This document shows, in pieces, positions 26,336-35,248 of a stretch of 64,000 bases of DNA. The notes under the pieces were generated by a model. It was not told the origin of the DNA and did no database searches. It saw nothing but the letters and a program-made list of their open reading frames with translations. Both the position numbers and the translations under genes were made by a program. The stretch comes from Actinobacillus succinogenes 130Z (GTDB lineage: Bacteria > Pseudomonadota > Gammaproteobacteria > Enterobacterales > Pasteurellaceae). Position 1 is the stretch's first letter. Each line of letters begins with the position of its first letter. The stretch spans positions 1,550,001 to 1,614,000 of the forward strand of contig NC_009655.1 of NCBI RefSeq assembly GCF_000017245.1, read 5' to 3'.

Positions 26336-27745
26336 ATGTCGAGTAAAAAAATCGGATTGCTTTCTTTAACCGCATTGGTTTTAAGTTCTATGATCGGTTC
26401 GGGAATTTTCAGTCTTCCGCAAAATATGGCTGCCGTAGCGGGCGCAGAAGGAATTTCTATCGGTTGGTTAATCACCGGTATCGGTATTATCTTTCTCGGG
26501 CTGTCATTTTTCTTCATTTCCCGTATTCGTCCTGAACTGGACGGCGGCATTTACACTTACGCCCGCGAAGGATTCGGCGATTTAATGGGATTTATGTCCG
26601 CCTGGGGTTATTGGTTATGCGCTACTATCGGCATTGTCGGCTATTTAACGGTGGCGTTTGAAGGGCTGGGCGTCTTCACAGACACGGAACAACAGGTAAT
26701 TTTCGGACAAGGTAACACTATCCCCGCCTTTATCGGCGCGTCCGTCATTGTCTGGCTGGTACATGCATTAATCGCCGGCGGAATTAAAGAAGCGGCGTCG
26801 GTGAATTTGGTCGCCACCTTCGTTAAAGTGGCGCCATTGGTGTTGTTTATTCTGCTTGGATTTTGGTATTTCGATGCGGACGTATTCAATTCCGATGTTA
26901 AAGCCACTGCGTTGGGTAACAGCGTCGGTGATCAAGTAAAAGATACGATGCTGATTACGCTTTGGGTGTTTACCGGCGTGGAAGGCGCTTCCGTATTATC
27001 GGCGCATGCTAAAAAACGTACGGACGTAGGTTTGGCAACCGTATTGGGTATTCTGATTGCGCTGGCGTTGTATGTGGCGATTACCATTCTTTCGTTAGGT
27101 ATTTTACCGCGGGAAACTATTGCCAATATGGCGAATCCGTCCATGGGACCGTTGCTGGACGCGATGATGGGGCCGACCGGTAAAGTGATTATTACCGCCT
27201 GTCTGATTGTTTCCGTTCTGGCTTCTTACATCAGTTGGACTATGTATTCATCGGAAATTCCCTATCGCGGTGCCCAAAACGGCGCGTTTCCGCAAATTCT
27301 GAATAAATTGAACGATAATGCGGTACCGATTAATTCCTTATGGTTCACCGGTTTTATCGTGCAATCTTGTTTGGTTTTAGTGCTGGTTTTCGAGCAAAGT
27401 TATAACACTTTGTTACTGATTTCCACTTCCATGATTTTGATCCCGTATTTTTTAATCGGCGCTTATTTATTTAAATTATCTTTTCAAACGCATGCCGCTT
27501 GGTATGTGAAGTTAACGGGATTTATGGCGTCTCTTTACGGTTTATGGATTGTATACGCGGCAGGGTTGCAATATCTGTTGCTTTCCGTCGTGTTGTATGT
27601 GCCGGGCATTTTGTTGTACCTCTACGCTAACCGCCGTTTTCACGGCAAACTTAATGTCAATCATTACGAAAAACTCGTGTTATCGGCCATTTTCGTAATA
27701 TTCTGTTATGCGCTTTACCGCTTGCCTCATTTACTAGTCGCTTAA
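26336..27745 (+). CDS. Basic amino acid/polyamine antiporter (APC family, ArcD-like)
   Basis: A 469-residue inner-membrane transporter with about twelve hydrophobic segments. The start SLTALVLSSMIGSGIFSLPQ carries the helix-1 GSGIF motif of the APC superfamily. LITLWVFTGVEGASVLSAHA carries the conserved helix-6 FTGVEG segment, and SWTMYSSEIPYRGAQNGAFP is typical of the arginine/ornithine and lysine/cadaverine antiporter group. The exact pair of substrates cannot be read from the sequence. The Shine-Dalgarno AAGGAAT precedes the ATG. It ends in a strong inverted uptake-signal hairpin shared with nlpC. Confidence 0.85.
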   Translation: MSSKKIGLLSLTALVLSSMIGSGIFSLPQNMAAVAGAEGISIGWLITGIGIIFLGLSFFFISRIRPELDGGIYTYAREGFGDLMGFMSAWGYWLCATIGIVGYLTVAFEGLGVFTDTEQQVIFGQGNTIPAFIGASVIVWLVHALIAGGIKEAASVNLVATFVKVAPLVLFILLGFWYFDADVFNSDVKATALGNSVGDQVKDTMLITLWVFTGVEGASVLSAHAKKRTDVGLATVLGILIALALYVAITILSLGILPRETIANMANPSMGPLLDAMMGPTGKVIITACLIVSVLASYISWTMYSSEIPYRGAQNGAFPQILNKLNDNAVPINSLWFTGFIVQSCLVLVLVFEQSYNTLLLISTSMILIPYFLIGAYLFKLSFQTHAAWYVKLTGFMASLYGLWIVYAAGLQYLLLSVVLYVPGILLYLYANRRFHGKLNVNHYEKLVLSAIFVIFCYALYRLPHLLVA

Positions 27746-27755
27746 TTCAGCGGCG

Positions 27756-27805
27756 AAAAAAGTGCGGTCAGAAAAAACGTTAAATATTCTAACCGCACTT
27801 TTTTA
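27756..27805. terminator. Bidirectional uptake-signal terminator (antiporter/nlpC)
   Basis: AAGTGCGGT (27760-27768) and ACCGCACTT (27792-27800) lie in inverted orientation with A and T runs outside the arms. It sits between convergent genes, so it can serve both. Confidence 0.72.
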
Positions 27806-27828
27806 TTATTTCTTTTACCGATTTCAAC

Positions 27829-28320
27829 CTAAATCCGGCGTACCTGCCAAAACGCTTTACGCCAGTAAGGACTGTTCATGGAAGAATAAATCACTCCGCC
27901 TTTGGTAGATGCGTGCAGGAATTTGTCCTCTTTCACATAAATACCCACGTGATAACCGTTCGGTCCGCGTCCCGTTTTGAAAAAGATTAAATCACCGGTT
28001 TGAATCATCTCTTTCGGCACTTTTTTACCGTATTTCGACTGTGCCGTAGTTGTGCGTGGCAGAGAAATATTAAAGCGGTCCATAAACGTGGTTCGGGTAA
28101 AACCGGAACAATCCACTCCGCTGCGCGTGGTTCCGCCTAAACGATAAGGCGTACCCGCCCATTCCCGCTGCTGTTCGCTTAATAAGGTAATCGCCATAAT
28201 GGGATCGTCGATTTGCCCTTTATAATTAATGCCGTCATATTCTTCCGGCAGCGTGGAACAAGCGCTTAAAAGACTCAGAGTCGCCATAAATATTAATGTT
28301 TTTAACCGCTTAACATCCAT
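27829..28320 (-). CDS. nlpC: NlpC/P60-family lipoprotein, peptidoglycan endopeptidase
   Basis: Predicted outer-membrane-anchored cysteine peptidase that trims peptidoglycan cross-links or stem peptides. A lipoprotein signal ends in LSLLSAC, with the lipidated Cys at 21. The catalytic Cys is in RSGVDCSGFTR and the His in NGYHVGIYV; FLHAST follows. The 163 residues match E. coli NlpC (154). It follows ihfA on the same strand, but a good terminator lies between them, so it may have its own promoter. Confidence 0.92.
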   Translation of the reverse strand: MDVKRLKTLIFMATLSLLSACSTLPEEYDGINYKGQIDDPIMAITLLSEQQREWAGTPYRLGGTTRSGVDCSGFTRTTFMDRFNISLPRTTTAQSKYGKKVPKEMIQTGDLIFFKTGRGPNGYHVGIYVKEDKFLHASTKGGVIYSSMNSPYWRKAFWQVRRI

Positions 28321-28344
28321 ATCATTTTCTCATGTAAAAATTAA

Positions 28345-28377
28345 AAGCTACTCATTAACGTTATCAATGAGTAGCCT
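28345..28377 (-). terminator. Terminator after ihfA
   Basis: Perfect 10-bp stem GCTACTCATT (28347-28356) with AATGAGTAGC (28366-28375) and a nine-base loop. On the minus strand it is followed by TTTTAATTTTT. It closes the pheS-pheT-ihfA operon. Confidence 0.78.
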
Positions 28378-28391
28378 TCCTGGCTTACCTT

Positions 28392-28688
28392 TTAGCCTTT
28401 AGGTTTCGATTTTTCCACGCGGGCACGTAATTTCTGACCGGGTCTGAACACTACGACCCGGCGGGCAGAAACCGGTATGTTTTCACCGGTTTTAGGGTTT
28501 CGCCCGGGACGAGAAGCTTTATCCCTTAGCTCGAAATTACCGAAGCCTGATAATTTCACATTATGTCCGTCAGCCAATGTCGCCCGAATTTCTTCAAAGA
28601 AACTTTCCACCATCGCTTTCGCTTCGGTTTTGTTCAGCTCAAGTTTGCGCGTCAGATTTTCCGCTATTTCGACTTTCGTTAATGTCAT
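28392..28688 (-). CDS. ihfA: Integration host factor alpha subunit
   Basis: Small DNA-bending protein that pairs with IhfB and acts in transcription, recombination and nucleoid structure. The beta-arm and core PGRNPKTGENIPVSARRVV and the end FRPGQKLRARVEK are diagnostic. The start MTLTKVEIAENLTRKLELNK resembles IhfA rather than IhfB or HU. The protein has 98 residues, the usual length. It begins 3 bases after the pheT stop, so it is cotranscribed with pheST as in most gammaproteobacteria. Confidence 0.96.
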   Translation of the reverse strand: MTLTKVEIAENLTRKLELNKTEAKAMVESFFEEIRATLADGHNVKLSGFGNFELRDKASRPGRNPKTGENIPVSARRVVVFRPGQKLRARVEKSKPKG

Positions 28689-28691
28689 AAA

Positions 28692-31079
28692 TTAATCTCT
28701 CAAAGTTGCATTAAAGCGTTGTTTCAGTTCGGCCAATACGGCAGAGATAACAGCATTAATATCTTCTTCGGCTAGGGTTTTTTCCGTGTCCTGGATAGTC
28801 AGACTGATAGCCAGGCTCTTCATGCCTTCCGCTACACCTGCCCCCTGATAGACATCAAATAGATTCACAGCGACTAATTTTTCGCCTCCTACGGCTCGGC
28901 ATGCATCGATAATATCGCTTGCCGGCACGTTATCGGCAACGACTAACGCCAAGTCGCGACGGTTTGCCGGGAATTTAGAAATTTCTTTCGCTACCGCAAC
29001 ATTACGTCGGGAAACTTTTTCCACTAAAATCTCGGCGGCAAAGGTTTTGCCGTTTAATCCTAATTTTTGTGCAATACTCGGATGAATTTGACCGATATAG
29101 CCGATTTCTTCACCGTCCAACACTAACACCGCAGATTGCCCCGGATGAAATGCCGGTAAAGCTTTTGCTACAAATTTTACTCTGTCGCCGACGGCGGTCA
29201 AGGATAATAGGTTTTCAATATAACCTTTTAAGTCGTAAAAGTCAGCAGATTCGGATTTTGTTGTCCAATGTTCGTTATATTTGGCGCCTGTCATCACCGC
29301 TGCGAAGACAAATTCCTGGCGAACACCGAATTCCGCCGAAGCGTCAGGAATAAAACGTAATCCGGTTTCAAACAGACGAACTCGCGTCTGCTGACGATTT
29401 TGGTTATAAAGAACGGCACCTAATAAACCGGTTAATAAAGAAACCCGCATTGCCGACATTTCACCGGAAATCGGATTAGGCAAAATCAACGGTTTAACGG
29501 CAGGATGCAACATACTTTGAATTTTCGGATCGACAAAACTGTATGTTATCGCCTCATGAAAATCTGCGGATACAAGTGCGGTCTTAATTCGGTCGATTTC
29601 TAAATCCGATTCTTTGTGCTCGCGCATTGTTAAATGCGCTAACGGCGCATTATTCGGAATATTGTTATAACCGTAAATACGCGCCACTTCTTCGATTAAA
29701 TCTTCTTCAATTTCAATGTCAAAACGCCAACTGGCCGATGTCACCGTCCACACGTCGTTTTCATAACGGACAGATAAGCCTAAACGTTGGAAAATGTCGG
29801 TGACGGTTTCCGTTTCAATATGGTGCCCCAATAAAGCATCCAGTTTACTACGGCGTAATTGTACCTCTTTCAGTTTAGGTAAATGCTGTTCGCTGACCGC
29901 CTCACAGATTTCTCCGGCCTCGCCGCCGCAAATCGCCAGTAAAAGAGCGGTCGCTCTTTCCATGGCTTTGTGTTGTAATTGGAAATCCACGCCACGTTCG
30001 AAACGATGAGACGCATCCGTATGCAAACCGTATTGGCGGGCACGTCCGGTAATCGCCAGCGGAGCAAAAAATGCCGATTCTAAAATAATATCTTTGGTGT
30101 CGGCATTCACACCGCTTGCCGCCCCGCCGAAAATACCGGCCATTGCCAGCGGACCGTTTTGATCGGCAATGACTAAAGTATTGCTTTGTAATGTCGCCGT
30201 ATTACCGTCCAGCAGAACGAGTTTTTCTCCTTCTTTAGCCATACGAACTTGTACCGGTTGCGCTACCGTCGCCGCATCAAAGGCATGCATAGGCTGACCG
30301 AGTTCAAGCAGAATGTAGTTGGTTATATCCACAACCGGATCAATGGAACGAATACCGCAACGACGAAGTTTTTCTTTCATCCACATCGGTGTTGCCGCTT
30401 TCACGTTGACATTTTTCACCGAACGTAATAAATAACGCGGACAAGCTTCCGGTGCGGAGACGTCAATGGCAATCTTATCCGGGATGGTCGGCGCGACATT
30501 TGTAATCACCGGCTCCGTAACTGTCGCTCGGTTAACCACTCCGATTTCCCGCGCTACGCCGGCAATACTTAAACAGTCCGCTCGGTTCGGCGTCAGACTG
30601 ATTTCAACTTCTTTATCGTTTAAATCAAGGTATTCGCGTAAATCCCGGCCAATCGGCGCATCCTGCGGTAATTCCATAATACCGCTGTGATCTTCCGACA
30701 TACCTAATTCGCTGAACGAGCAAAGCATCCCTTCGGAAGGCTGACCGCGTAACTTGGTTTTCTTAATGTTGAAATTACCCGGTAAAACGGCTCCATCCAT
30801 TGCGCAAGCGACTTTTAAACCTTGTCGGCAGTTTGGTGCGCCGCATACAATATCCAATAAGCGGTCGCCTCCCACATTCACTTTGGTTACGCGTAATTTA
30901 TCCGCATCCGGGTGTTGCGCACATTCCACGACTTCACCCACCACTACGCCGCTGAACTCACCGGCTACGGGTTCAACGCCGTCTACTTCCAAACCAAGCA
31001 TGGTAATTTGATCACATAACTCATCCGTATTAACCGCCGGATTCACCCACTCACGTACCCAATTTTCACTAAATTTCAT
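28692..31079 (-). CDS. pheT: Phenylalanyl-tRNA synthetase beta subunit
   Basis: Beta chain of the (alpha-beta)2 synthetase that charges tRNA-Phe. The N-terminal EMAP/OB-fold tRNA-binding domain covers about residues 40-150 (VVVGEVVECAQHPDADKLRV). The B3/B4 editing domain, B5 (ISLTPNRADCLSIAGVAREI) and a catalytic-like core with ISGEMSAMRVSLLTGLL follow. The C-terminal ferredoxin-like anticodon-binding domain ends the protein (ISKFPANRRDLALVV). The 795 residues equal the E. coli length. An unknown 156-codon gene separates it from pheS, which is unusual. Confidence 0.97.
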   Translation of the reverse strand: MKFSENWVREWVNPAVNTDELCDQITMLGLEVDGVEPVAGEFSGVVVGEVVECAQHPDADKLRVTKVNVGGDRLLDIVCGAPNCRQGLKVACAMDGAVLPGNFNIKKTKLRGQPSEGMLCSFSELGMSEDHSGIMELPQDAPIGRDLREYLDLNDKEVEISLTPNRADCLSIAGVAREIGVVNRATVTEPVITNVAPTIPDKIAIDVSAPEACPRYLLRSVKNVNVKAATPMWMKEKLRRCGIRSIDPVVDITNYILLELGQPMHAFDAATVAQPVQVRMAKEGEKLVLLDGNTATLQSNTLVIADQNGPLAMAGIFGGAASGVNADTKDIILESAFFAPLAITGRARQYGLHTDASHRFERGVDFQLQHKAMERATALLLAICGGEAGEICEAVSEQHLPKLKEVQLRRSKLDALLGHHIETETVTDIFQRLGLSVRYENDVWTVTSASWRFDIEIEEDLIEEVARIYGYNNIPNNAPLAHLTMREHKESDLEIDRIKTALVSADFHEAITYSFVDPKIQSMLHPAVKPLILPNPISGEMSAMRVSLLTGLLGAVLYNQNRQQTRVRLFETGLRFIPDASAEFGVRQEFVFAAVMTGAKYNEHWTTKSESADFYDLKGYIENLLSLTAVGDRVKFVAKALPAFHPGQSAVLVLDGEEIGYIGQIHPSIAQKLGLNGKTFAAEILVEKVSRRNVAVAKEISKFPANRRDLALVVADNVPASDIIDACRAVGGEKLVAVNLFDVYQGAGVAEGMKSLAISLTIQDTEKTLAEEDINAVISAVLAELKQRFNATLRD

Positions 31080-31097
31080 TCTGTTCTCTCTTATTCG

Positions 31098-31568
31098 TTA
31101 CGGAAGGACTTCAAATTTCAGATTTTTAAAGACCACATTATTAAACTGTACATCAATATGATATTCACCGACAGGATCCTGTTTGCCAAATTCCCAACAC
31201 TGAACCGCCGTATTATTTTTAATCTCTGAACGAGGAATTTCAAAAACCGCCCGATAACCTTTACCGTCCGCATCAGCAGTTAATTGCGCATTATTGGCCA
31301 CCATAGTAATTTTTGCCGGCGCGTTAATTTTCTCGATTAACTGATTACGTTCCCGGATATCTACATTTTTCACTACAATGCAAAGCTGACGTTTTTTCTT
31401 TCTGGATAGCTGATTGCCTTTCATCGGTTTAGGTTGCGCCGAAGCGGTATCCAATACCTGCAAAAATGCTATAGGATGCGTTTCCTCTAACGATTGCGTA
31501 TTGTCTGCGCCCATGACGGAAACGGTTAAAAAACAGGTTGCCAAACCAATCAATGAATATTTTTTCAT
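31098..31568 (-). CDS. Hypothetical exported protein between pheS and pheT
   Basis: I do not recognise this 156-residue protein. It has a classical signal peptide (MKKYSLIGLATCFLTVSVMGA, cleavage near 20-21), so the mature protein should be periplasmic. After it come a basic patch (SRKKKRQL) and a beta-rich region with two cysteines (QLCIVVKNV and AVQCWEFGKQ) that could form a disulfide. The C-terminus reads YHIDVQFNNVVFKNLKFEV. It lies in frame with normal spacing, 10 bases after pheS and 18 before pheT, so it is expressed with the synthetase operon. The frame is intact and the base composition resembles its neighbours. No transmembrane segment other than the signal is evident. A coding role is likely; the function is unknown. 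Confidence 0.8.
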   Translation of the reverse strand: MKKYSLIGLATCFLTVSVMGADNTQSLEETHPIAFLQVLDTASAQPKPMKGNQLSRKKKRQLCIVVKNVDIRERNQLIEKINAPAKITMVANNAQLTADADGKGYRAVFEIPRSEIKNNTAVQCWEFGKQDPVGEYHIDVQFNNVVFKNLKFEVLP

Positions 31569-31578
31569 GGCAACAATC

Positions 31579-32568
31579 CTATTTGAATTGTTTTAAGAAA
31601 CGCAGATCGTTTTCAAAGAACGAACGTAAATCCGTTACGTTGTAACGTAACATAGTTAAACGTTCCACCCCCATACCTACGGCAAAACCGCTGTATTCGT
31701 TCGGATCAATCCCCACATTGCGCAAGACGTTGGGATGTACCATACCGCAACCTAACACTTCCAGCCACTTACCGTTTTTACCCATTACATCGACTTCTGC
31801 CGAAGGTTCCGTAAACGGGAAATAAGAGGGACGAAAACGCACTTGCAAATCTTCTTCGAAAAAAGCCCGTAAAAAATCGTGCAACAACCCTTTCAATTCG
31901 GTAAAGTTTGCATTTTTATCCACATACAGTAATTCGATTTGATGGAACATAGGCGTGTGGGTTTGATCGTAATCGTTACGGTATACCCGTCCCGGTGCCA
32001 TAATACGGATTGGCGGCTGCTTTTTCTCCATGGTTCGGATTTGTACGCCGGAGGTTTGAGTTCGAAGTAATAATTCGGGATTAAACCAGAAAGTATCATG
32101 ATCCGCTCGTGCCGGATGGTGTTTCGGAATATTTAATGCGTCAAAATTATAGTAATCGCTCTCAATTTCAGGTCCGCTTTCTACACTGAATCCCAATTCG
32201 GAGAAGAACTTCGTCACACGTCCGATAGTAATAGAAACCGGATGCAAGCCGCCCGCTTCCACTTTACGACCCGGCAGACTGACATCAATACGCTCCTGCT
32301 CTAATTTGACATTTAATGCCGCTTGTTCGATTTGTTCTTTTTTAGCATTAAGAATTTCTAATACCGTTTGTTTCGCCTCGTTAATTTTTGCCCCCATTGC
32401 CGGACGCTCTTCCGGTAAAACATCGCGCAAACCTTGCATTAACTGGGTAAAATGCCCTTTTTTACCAAAATATTCTACACGGAAATTTTCTAAAGCTTCG
32501 ATGCCTTTATCATGCAATTCATCAAGCGCTGCCCGAGCTTGTTCTGTAATTTGTTTAAGGTTTTGCAT
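31579..32568 (-). CDS. pheS: Phenylalanyl-tRNA synthetase alpha subunit
   Basis: Catalytic alpha chain of the class II synthetase. Motif 2 is GRVYRNDYDQTHTPMFHQIE and motif 3 is FAVGMGVERLTMLRY. The N-terminal coiled coil covers about residues 1-90. The 329 residues match E. coli PheS (327). AAAAGGACAGGT precedes the ATG. I saw no Phe-rich leader peptide or attenuator between tRNA-Val and pheS (32569-32717); only the tRNA terminator and AT-rich DNA are there. Confidence 0.97.
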   Translation of the reverse strand: MQNLKQITEQARAALDELHDKGIEALENFRVEYFGKKGHFTQLMQGLRDVLPEERPAMGAKINEAKQTVLEILNAKKEQIEQAALNVKLEQERIDVSLPGRKVEAGGLHPVSITIGRVTKFFSELGFSVESGPEIESDYYNFDALNIPKHHPARADHDTFWFNPELLLRTQTSGVQIRTMEKKQPPIRIMAPGRVYRNDYDQTHTPMFHQIELLYVDKNANFTELKGLLHDFLRAFFEEDLQVRFRPSYFPFTEPSAEVDVMGKNGKWLEVLGCGMVHPNVLRNVGIDPNEYSGFAVGMGVERLTMLRYNVTDLRSFFENDLRFLKQFK

Positions 32569-32683
32569 ACCTGTCCTTTTATTTTACTTATGGATTAATC
32601 GGAAATGTGCTTAATGATAATACTAACTCATTAAAAAATCACGTATTTTCTATATGGAAAGGTAAACTTTAGGCAATAAAAAT

Positions 32684-32715
32684 CCCAAACCGGCAAGCTT
32701 GGGATTTATAAAATA
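32684..32715 (-). terminator. Terminator of tRNA-Val(GAC)
   Basis: AAATCCCAA and TTGGGATTT form a 9-bp stem just beyond the tRNA 3' end. On the minus strand the stem is followed by TTATTGCC after a T run. It separates the tRNA from pheS. Confidence 0.7.
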
Positions 32716-32717
32716 TA

Positions 32718-32794
32718 TGGTGCGACTAGCTGGACTCGAACCAGTGACCCCCACCATGTCAAGGTGGTGCTCTAACCAACTGAGCTATAGTCGC
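32718..32794 (-). tRNA. tRNA-Val (anticodon GAC)
   Basis: A 77-base cloverleaf on the minus strand. The acceptor arms GCGACTA (32794-32788) and TAGTCGC pair, and discriminator A plus CCA are encoded at 32721-32718. The D arm is AGCTCAGTTGGTTAGAGC. The anticodon stem-loop is CCACC-TTGACAT-GGTGG, giving anticodon GAC. The T arm contains GGTTCGAGTCC. It closely resembles E. coli tRNA-Val(GAC). It is a single gene rather than part of a cluster, and has its own terminator. Confidence 0.97.
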
Positions 32795-32813
32795 AATAAT
32801 CGGTATTCATTTC

Positions 32814-32878
32814 GGAAAGTGCGGTCAATTATAACGGGTTTTCTTAGCAAAACAACTGTTTTTTCCACCGCACTTTCC
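32814..32878. repeat. Inverted uptake-signal pair between tRNA-Val and glmM
   Basis: GGAAAGTGCGGT (32814-32825) and ACCGCACTTTCC (32867-32878) are perfect 12-base inverted copies with a 41-base loop. It lies about 24 bases beyond the glmM stop and may act as its terminator, although the loop is long. Confidence 0.6.
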
Positions 32879-32901
32879 TAACTGTTAACTTTTTGAACAA
32901 T

Positions 32902-34236
32902 TTAACTGTTTTTCACCGCTTCGGCAATTTCTTCCGCGGATTTTTGTGCCAACACGGCATCTTCACATTCCACCATTACGCGAATTAACGGTTCCGTACC
33001 GGATTTGCGTAATAGAATACGGCCTTTACCCGCTAAGCGTTGTTCGACTTCCGCCGCAACCGCTTTCACTTTTTCACTGTTTAACGGATTTTCACCGCCG
33101 GCAAAACGGACGTTAATCAAAACTTGCGGGAATAATTTCACCGCACCGGTAAGTTCGTGCAGACTCAATTTATGTTGCGCCATCGCCGTTAAGACCGCTA
33201 ATGAAGCGATAATACCGTCACCGGTGGTATTTTTATCCAGAATAATGATGTGCCCTGAATTCTCACCGCCGAGTTTCCAGCCGTTTTCCTGCATTTTTTC
33301 CAATACGTAACGATCACCTACATTGGCGCGTAAAAACGGAATACCCAGTTGTTTTAAGGCGATTTCCAGACTCATATTGCTCATTAAGGTGCCGACCACA
33401 CCACCTTTTAAGTGACCGGCACGTAAGGTTTCGCGGGCAATAATATAAAGAATTTGGTCGCCGTCCACTTTATTGCCTAAGTGATCCACCATCATAATGC
33501 GGTCGCCGTCGCCGTCGTAAGCCAAGCCCACATCGGCACCTATCTCCAATACTTTATGCCGTAATGCTTCAATATCCGTCGCACCGCATTTTTCGTTAAT
33601 ATTCAAACCGTTCGGTTTAGTCCCGATCTCAATTATTTCGGCCCCCAATTCGCGTAATACGCTCGGCGCAATGTGATAGGTGGCGCCATGAGCGCAGTCC
33701 ACCACAATTTTATAACCTTCCAAACTTAATGAAGTCGGGAATGTACTTTTACAGAACTCAATATAACGACCGGCTGCATCGTTAATCCGGCTGGCTTTAC
33801 CCAATTCCGCAGACTCTACGCAATCCATCGGCTGTTCCAATAAGGCTTCGATAGCTTCTTCCACATCATCCGGCAATTTCGTCCCCTCAGCGGAGAAAAA
33901 TTTAATGCCGTTATCATCATAGGGATTATGGGAGGCGGAAATCACCACACCCGCTTCAGCACGGAAAGTACGGGTTAAATAAGCCACGGCCGGCGTCGGC
34001 ATCGGACCGACGAAAACAGCGGACAAACCGGCTGCCGTCAAACCGGCTTCCAATGCGGATTCCAGCATATAGCCGGAAATGCGGGTATCCTTACCGATAA
34101 GTACTTTTTTCGAACCATGAGTCGCCAGCACTTTGCCGGCCGCCCACCCCAGTTTTAATGCAAAATCCGGGGTAATCGGGAATGAGCCTACTTTACCGCG
34201 CACACCGTCAGTACCGAAATATTTACGTTCTGCCAT
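32902..34236 (-). CDS. glmM: Phosphoglucosamine mutase
   Basis: Converts glucosamine-6-phosphate to glucosamine-1-phosphate for UDP-GlcNAc, and so for peptidoglycan and LPS. The phosphoserine loop ISASHNPYDDNGIKFF places the active Ser at 102. The metal loop is YDGDGDRIMMVD, the sugar-binding loop GGENSGHII and the phosphate-binding end RKSGTEPLIRVMVE. The length of 444 residues equals the family standard. folP lies 77 bases upstream, as in E. coli (folP-glmM), so they form one operon. The Shine-Dalgarno is AAGGAA. Confidence 0.97.
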   Translation of the reverse strand: MAERKYFGTDGVRGKVGSFPITPDFALKLGWAAGKVLATHGSKKVLIGKDTRISGYMLESALEAGLTAAGLSAVFVGPMPTPAVAYLTRTFRAEAGVVISASHNPYDDNGIKFFSAEGTKLPDDVEEAIEALLEQPMDCVESAELGKASRINDAAGRYIEFCKSTFPTSLSLEGYKIVVDCAHGATYHIAPSVLRELGAEIIEIGTKPNGLNINEKCGATDIEALRHKVLEIGADVGLAYDGDGDRIMMVDHLGNKVDGDQILYIIARETLRAGHLKGGVVGTLMSNMSLEIALKQLGIPFLRANVGDRYVLEKMQENGWKLGGENSGHIIILDKNTTGDGIIASLAVLTAMAQHKLSLHELTGAVKLFPQVLINVRFAGGENPLNSEKVKAVAAEVEQRLAGKGRILLRKSGTEPLIRVMVECEDAVLAQKSAEEIAEAVKNS

Positions 34237-34313
34237 ATTTTATTCCTTATTAAGAAAGGTGGAGAAAACCACCAGTTAAATTTTAATGTGTTATTTTATG
34301 ACGACAAAATCCA

Positions 34314-35141
34314 TTATGCATGAACCGTTGCCTGCCAGATTTTTAATGCGTCAGCGGTTTCCGCTACATCGTGAACCCGCAAAATGGTTGCACCGTTTTG
34401 CGCGGCAAGCAGTGCGCCCGTCACACTCCCGATAACACGCTGATCAACCGGTTTATCTAATATCGCTCCAATCATGGATTTGCGCGAAAGCCCCGCTAAA
34501 ACGGGATAACCGTGCACCGCAAAACGGGCGGATTGTTGCAATAAGCGGTAATTGTGGCAAACAGTTTTACCAAAACCGAAACCGACGTCCCAAATAATGT
34601 TTTCATTCTTCATCCCGGCTTTTAAACAAAGTGCGGTCCGGTTTTGCAAAAATTGCAATACCTCTTCCACGACATCGTCATATTGCGGTGCAGACTGCAT
34701 TGTGCGCGGCTGCCCCTGCATGTGCATGATACAGGTGGGCAACGCCAATGTTACTGCGGTTTCCAATGCATCGGGTTCCTGCAAAGCGCGAATGTCATTA
34801 ATCATATCCATCCCCGCTTTCGCCGATTCCCGCATAACCGCCGCTTTTGACGTATCCACCGAAATCCAGCAATCAAAACGCTGACGCACGGCTTCCACAA
34901 GGGGAACCACGCGTTCAAGCTCTTCCTGCTCACTGACCTCCTCAGCCATCGGACGGGTTGACTCGCCACCGATATCGATAATTGCCGCCCCTTCATTCAG
35001 CATTTTATCAACTTGAATCAGTGCTTTGTCTAAACTGAAGAATTTTCCGTTATCTGAAAACGAATCGGGTGTAAAATTCAAAATTCCCATAATTTGCGGT
35101 TGGGATAAATCTAAGATTTTACCGTTTGCTTGAAGCTTCAT
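34314..35141 (-). CDS. folP: Dihydropteroate synthase
   Basis: Joins p-aminobenzoate to the pterin pyrophosphate in folate synthesis and is the sulfonamide target. The first signature is MGILNFTPDSFSDNGKFFS and the second is IIDIGGESTRPMAEEVSEQE. The conserved pterin-binding asparagine is in DMINDIRAL, and GFGFGKTVCHN and LAGLSRKSMIG follow. The 275 residues match the family (282 in E. coli). The ATG at 35141 is preceded by AAGGC. No ftsH is adjacent; the divergent neighbour is an MFS transporter. Confidence 0.96.
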   Translation of the reverse strand: MKLQANGKILDLSQPQIMGILNFTPDSFSDNGKFFSLDKALIQVDKMLNEGAAIIDIGGESTRPMAEEVSEQEELERVVPLVEAVRQRFDCWISVDTSKAAVMRESAKAGMDMINDIRALQEPDALETAVTLALPTCIMHMQGQPRTMQSAPQYDDVVEEVLQFLQNRTALCLKAGMKNENIIWDVGFGFGKTVCHNYRLLQQSARFAVHGYPVLAGLSRKSMIGAILDKPVDQRVIGSVTGALLAAQNGATILRVHDVAETADALKIWQATVHA

Positions 35142-35248
35142 TTTTTGCCTTACCTAGATAAACGTATGGCGATTATAACGGAATTCCGCTGTAGACGCAC
35201 AAAAAATTGCGTTAAAATGACCGCACTTTTTCTTTATTCGGTGTCATT

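Noticed and set aside
32569..32717. Phe attenuator or leader peptide before pheS
   Set aside because: No short reading frame rich in Phe codons and only the tRNA terminator hairpin is visible.
32699..32881. Small ORF on the plus strand over tRNA-Val
   Set aside because: It is antisense to the tRNA and has no family features.
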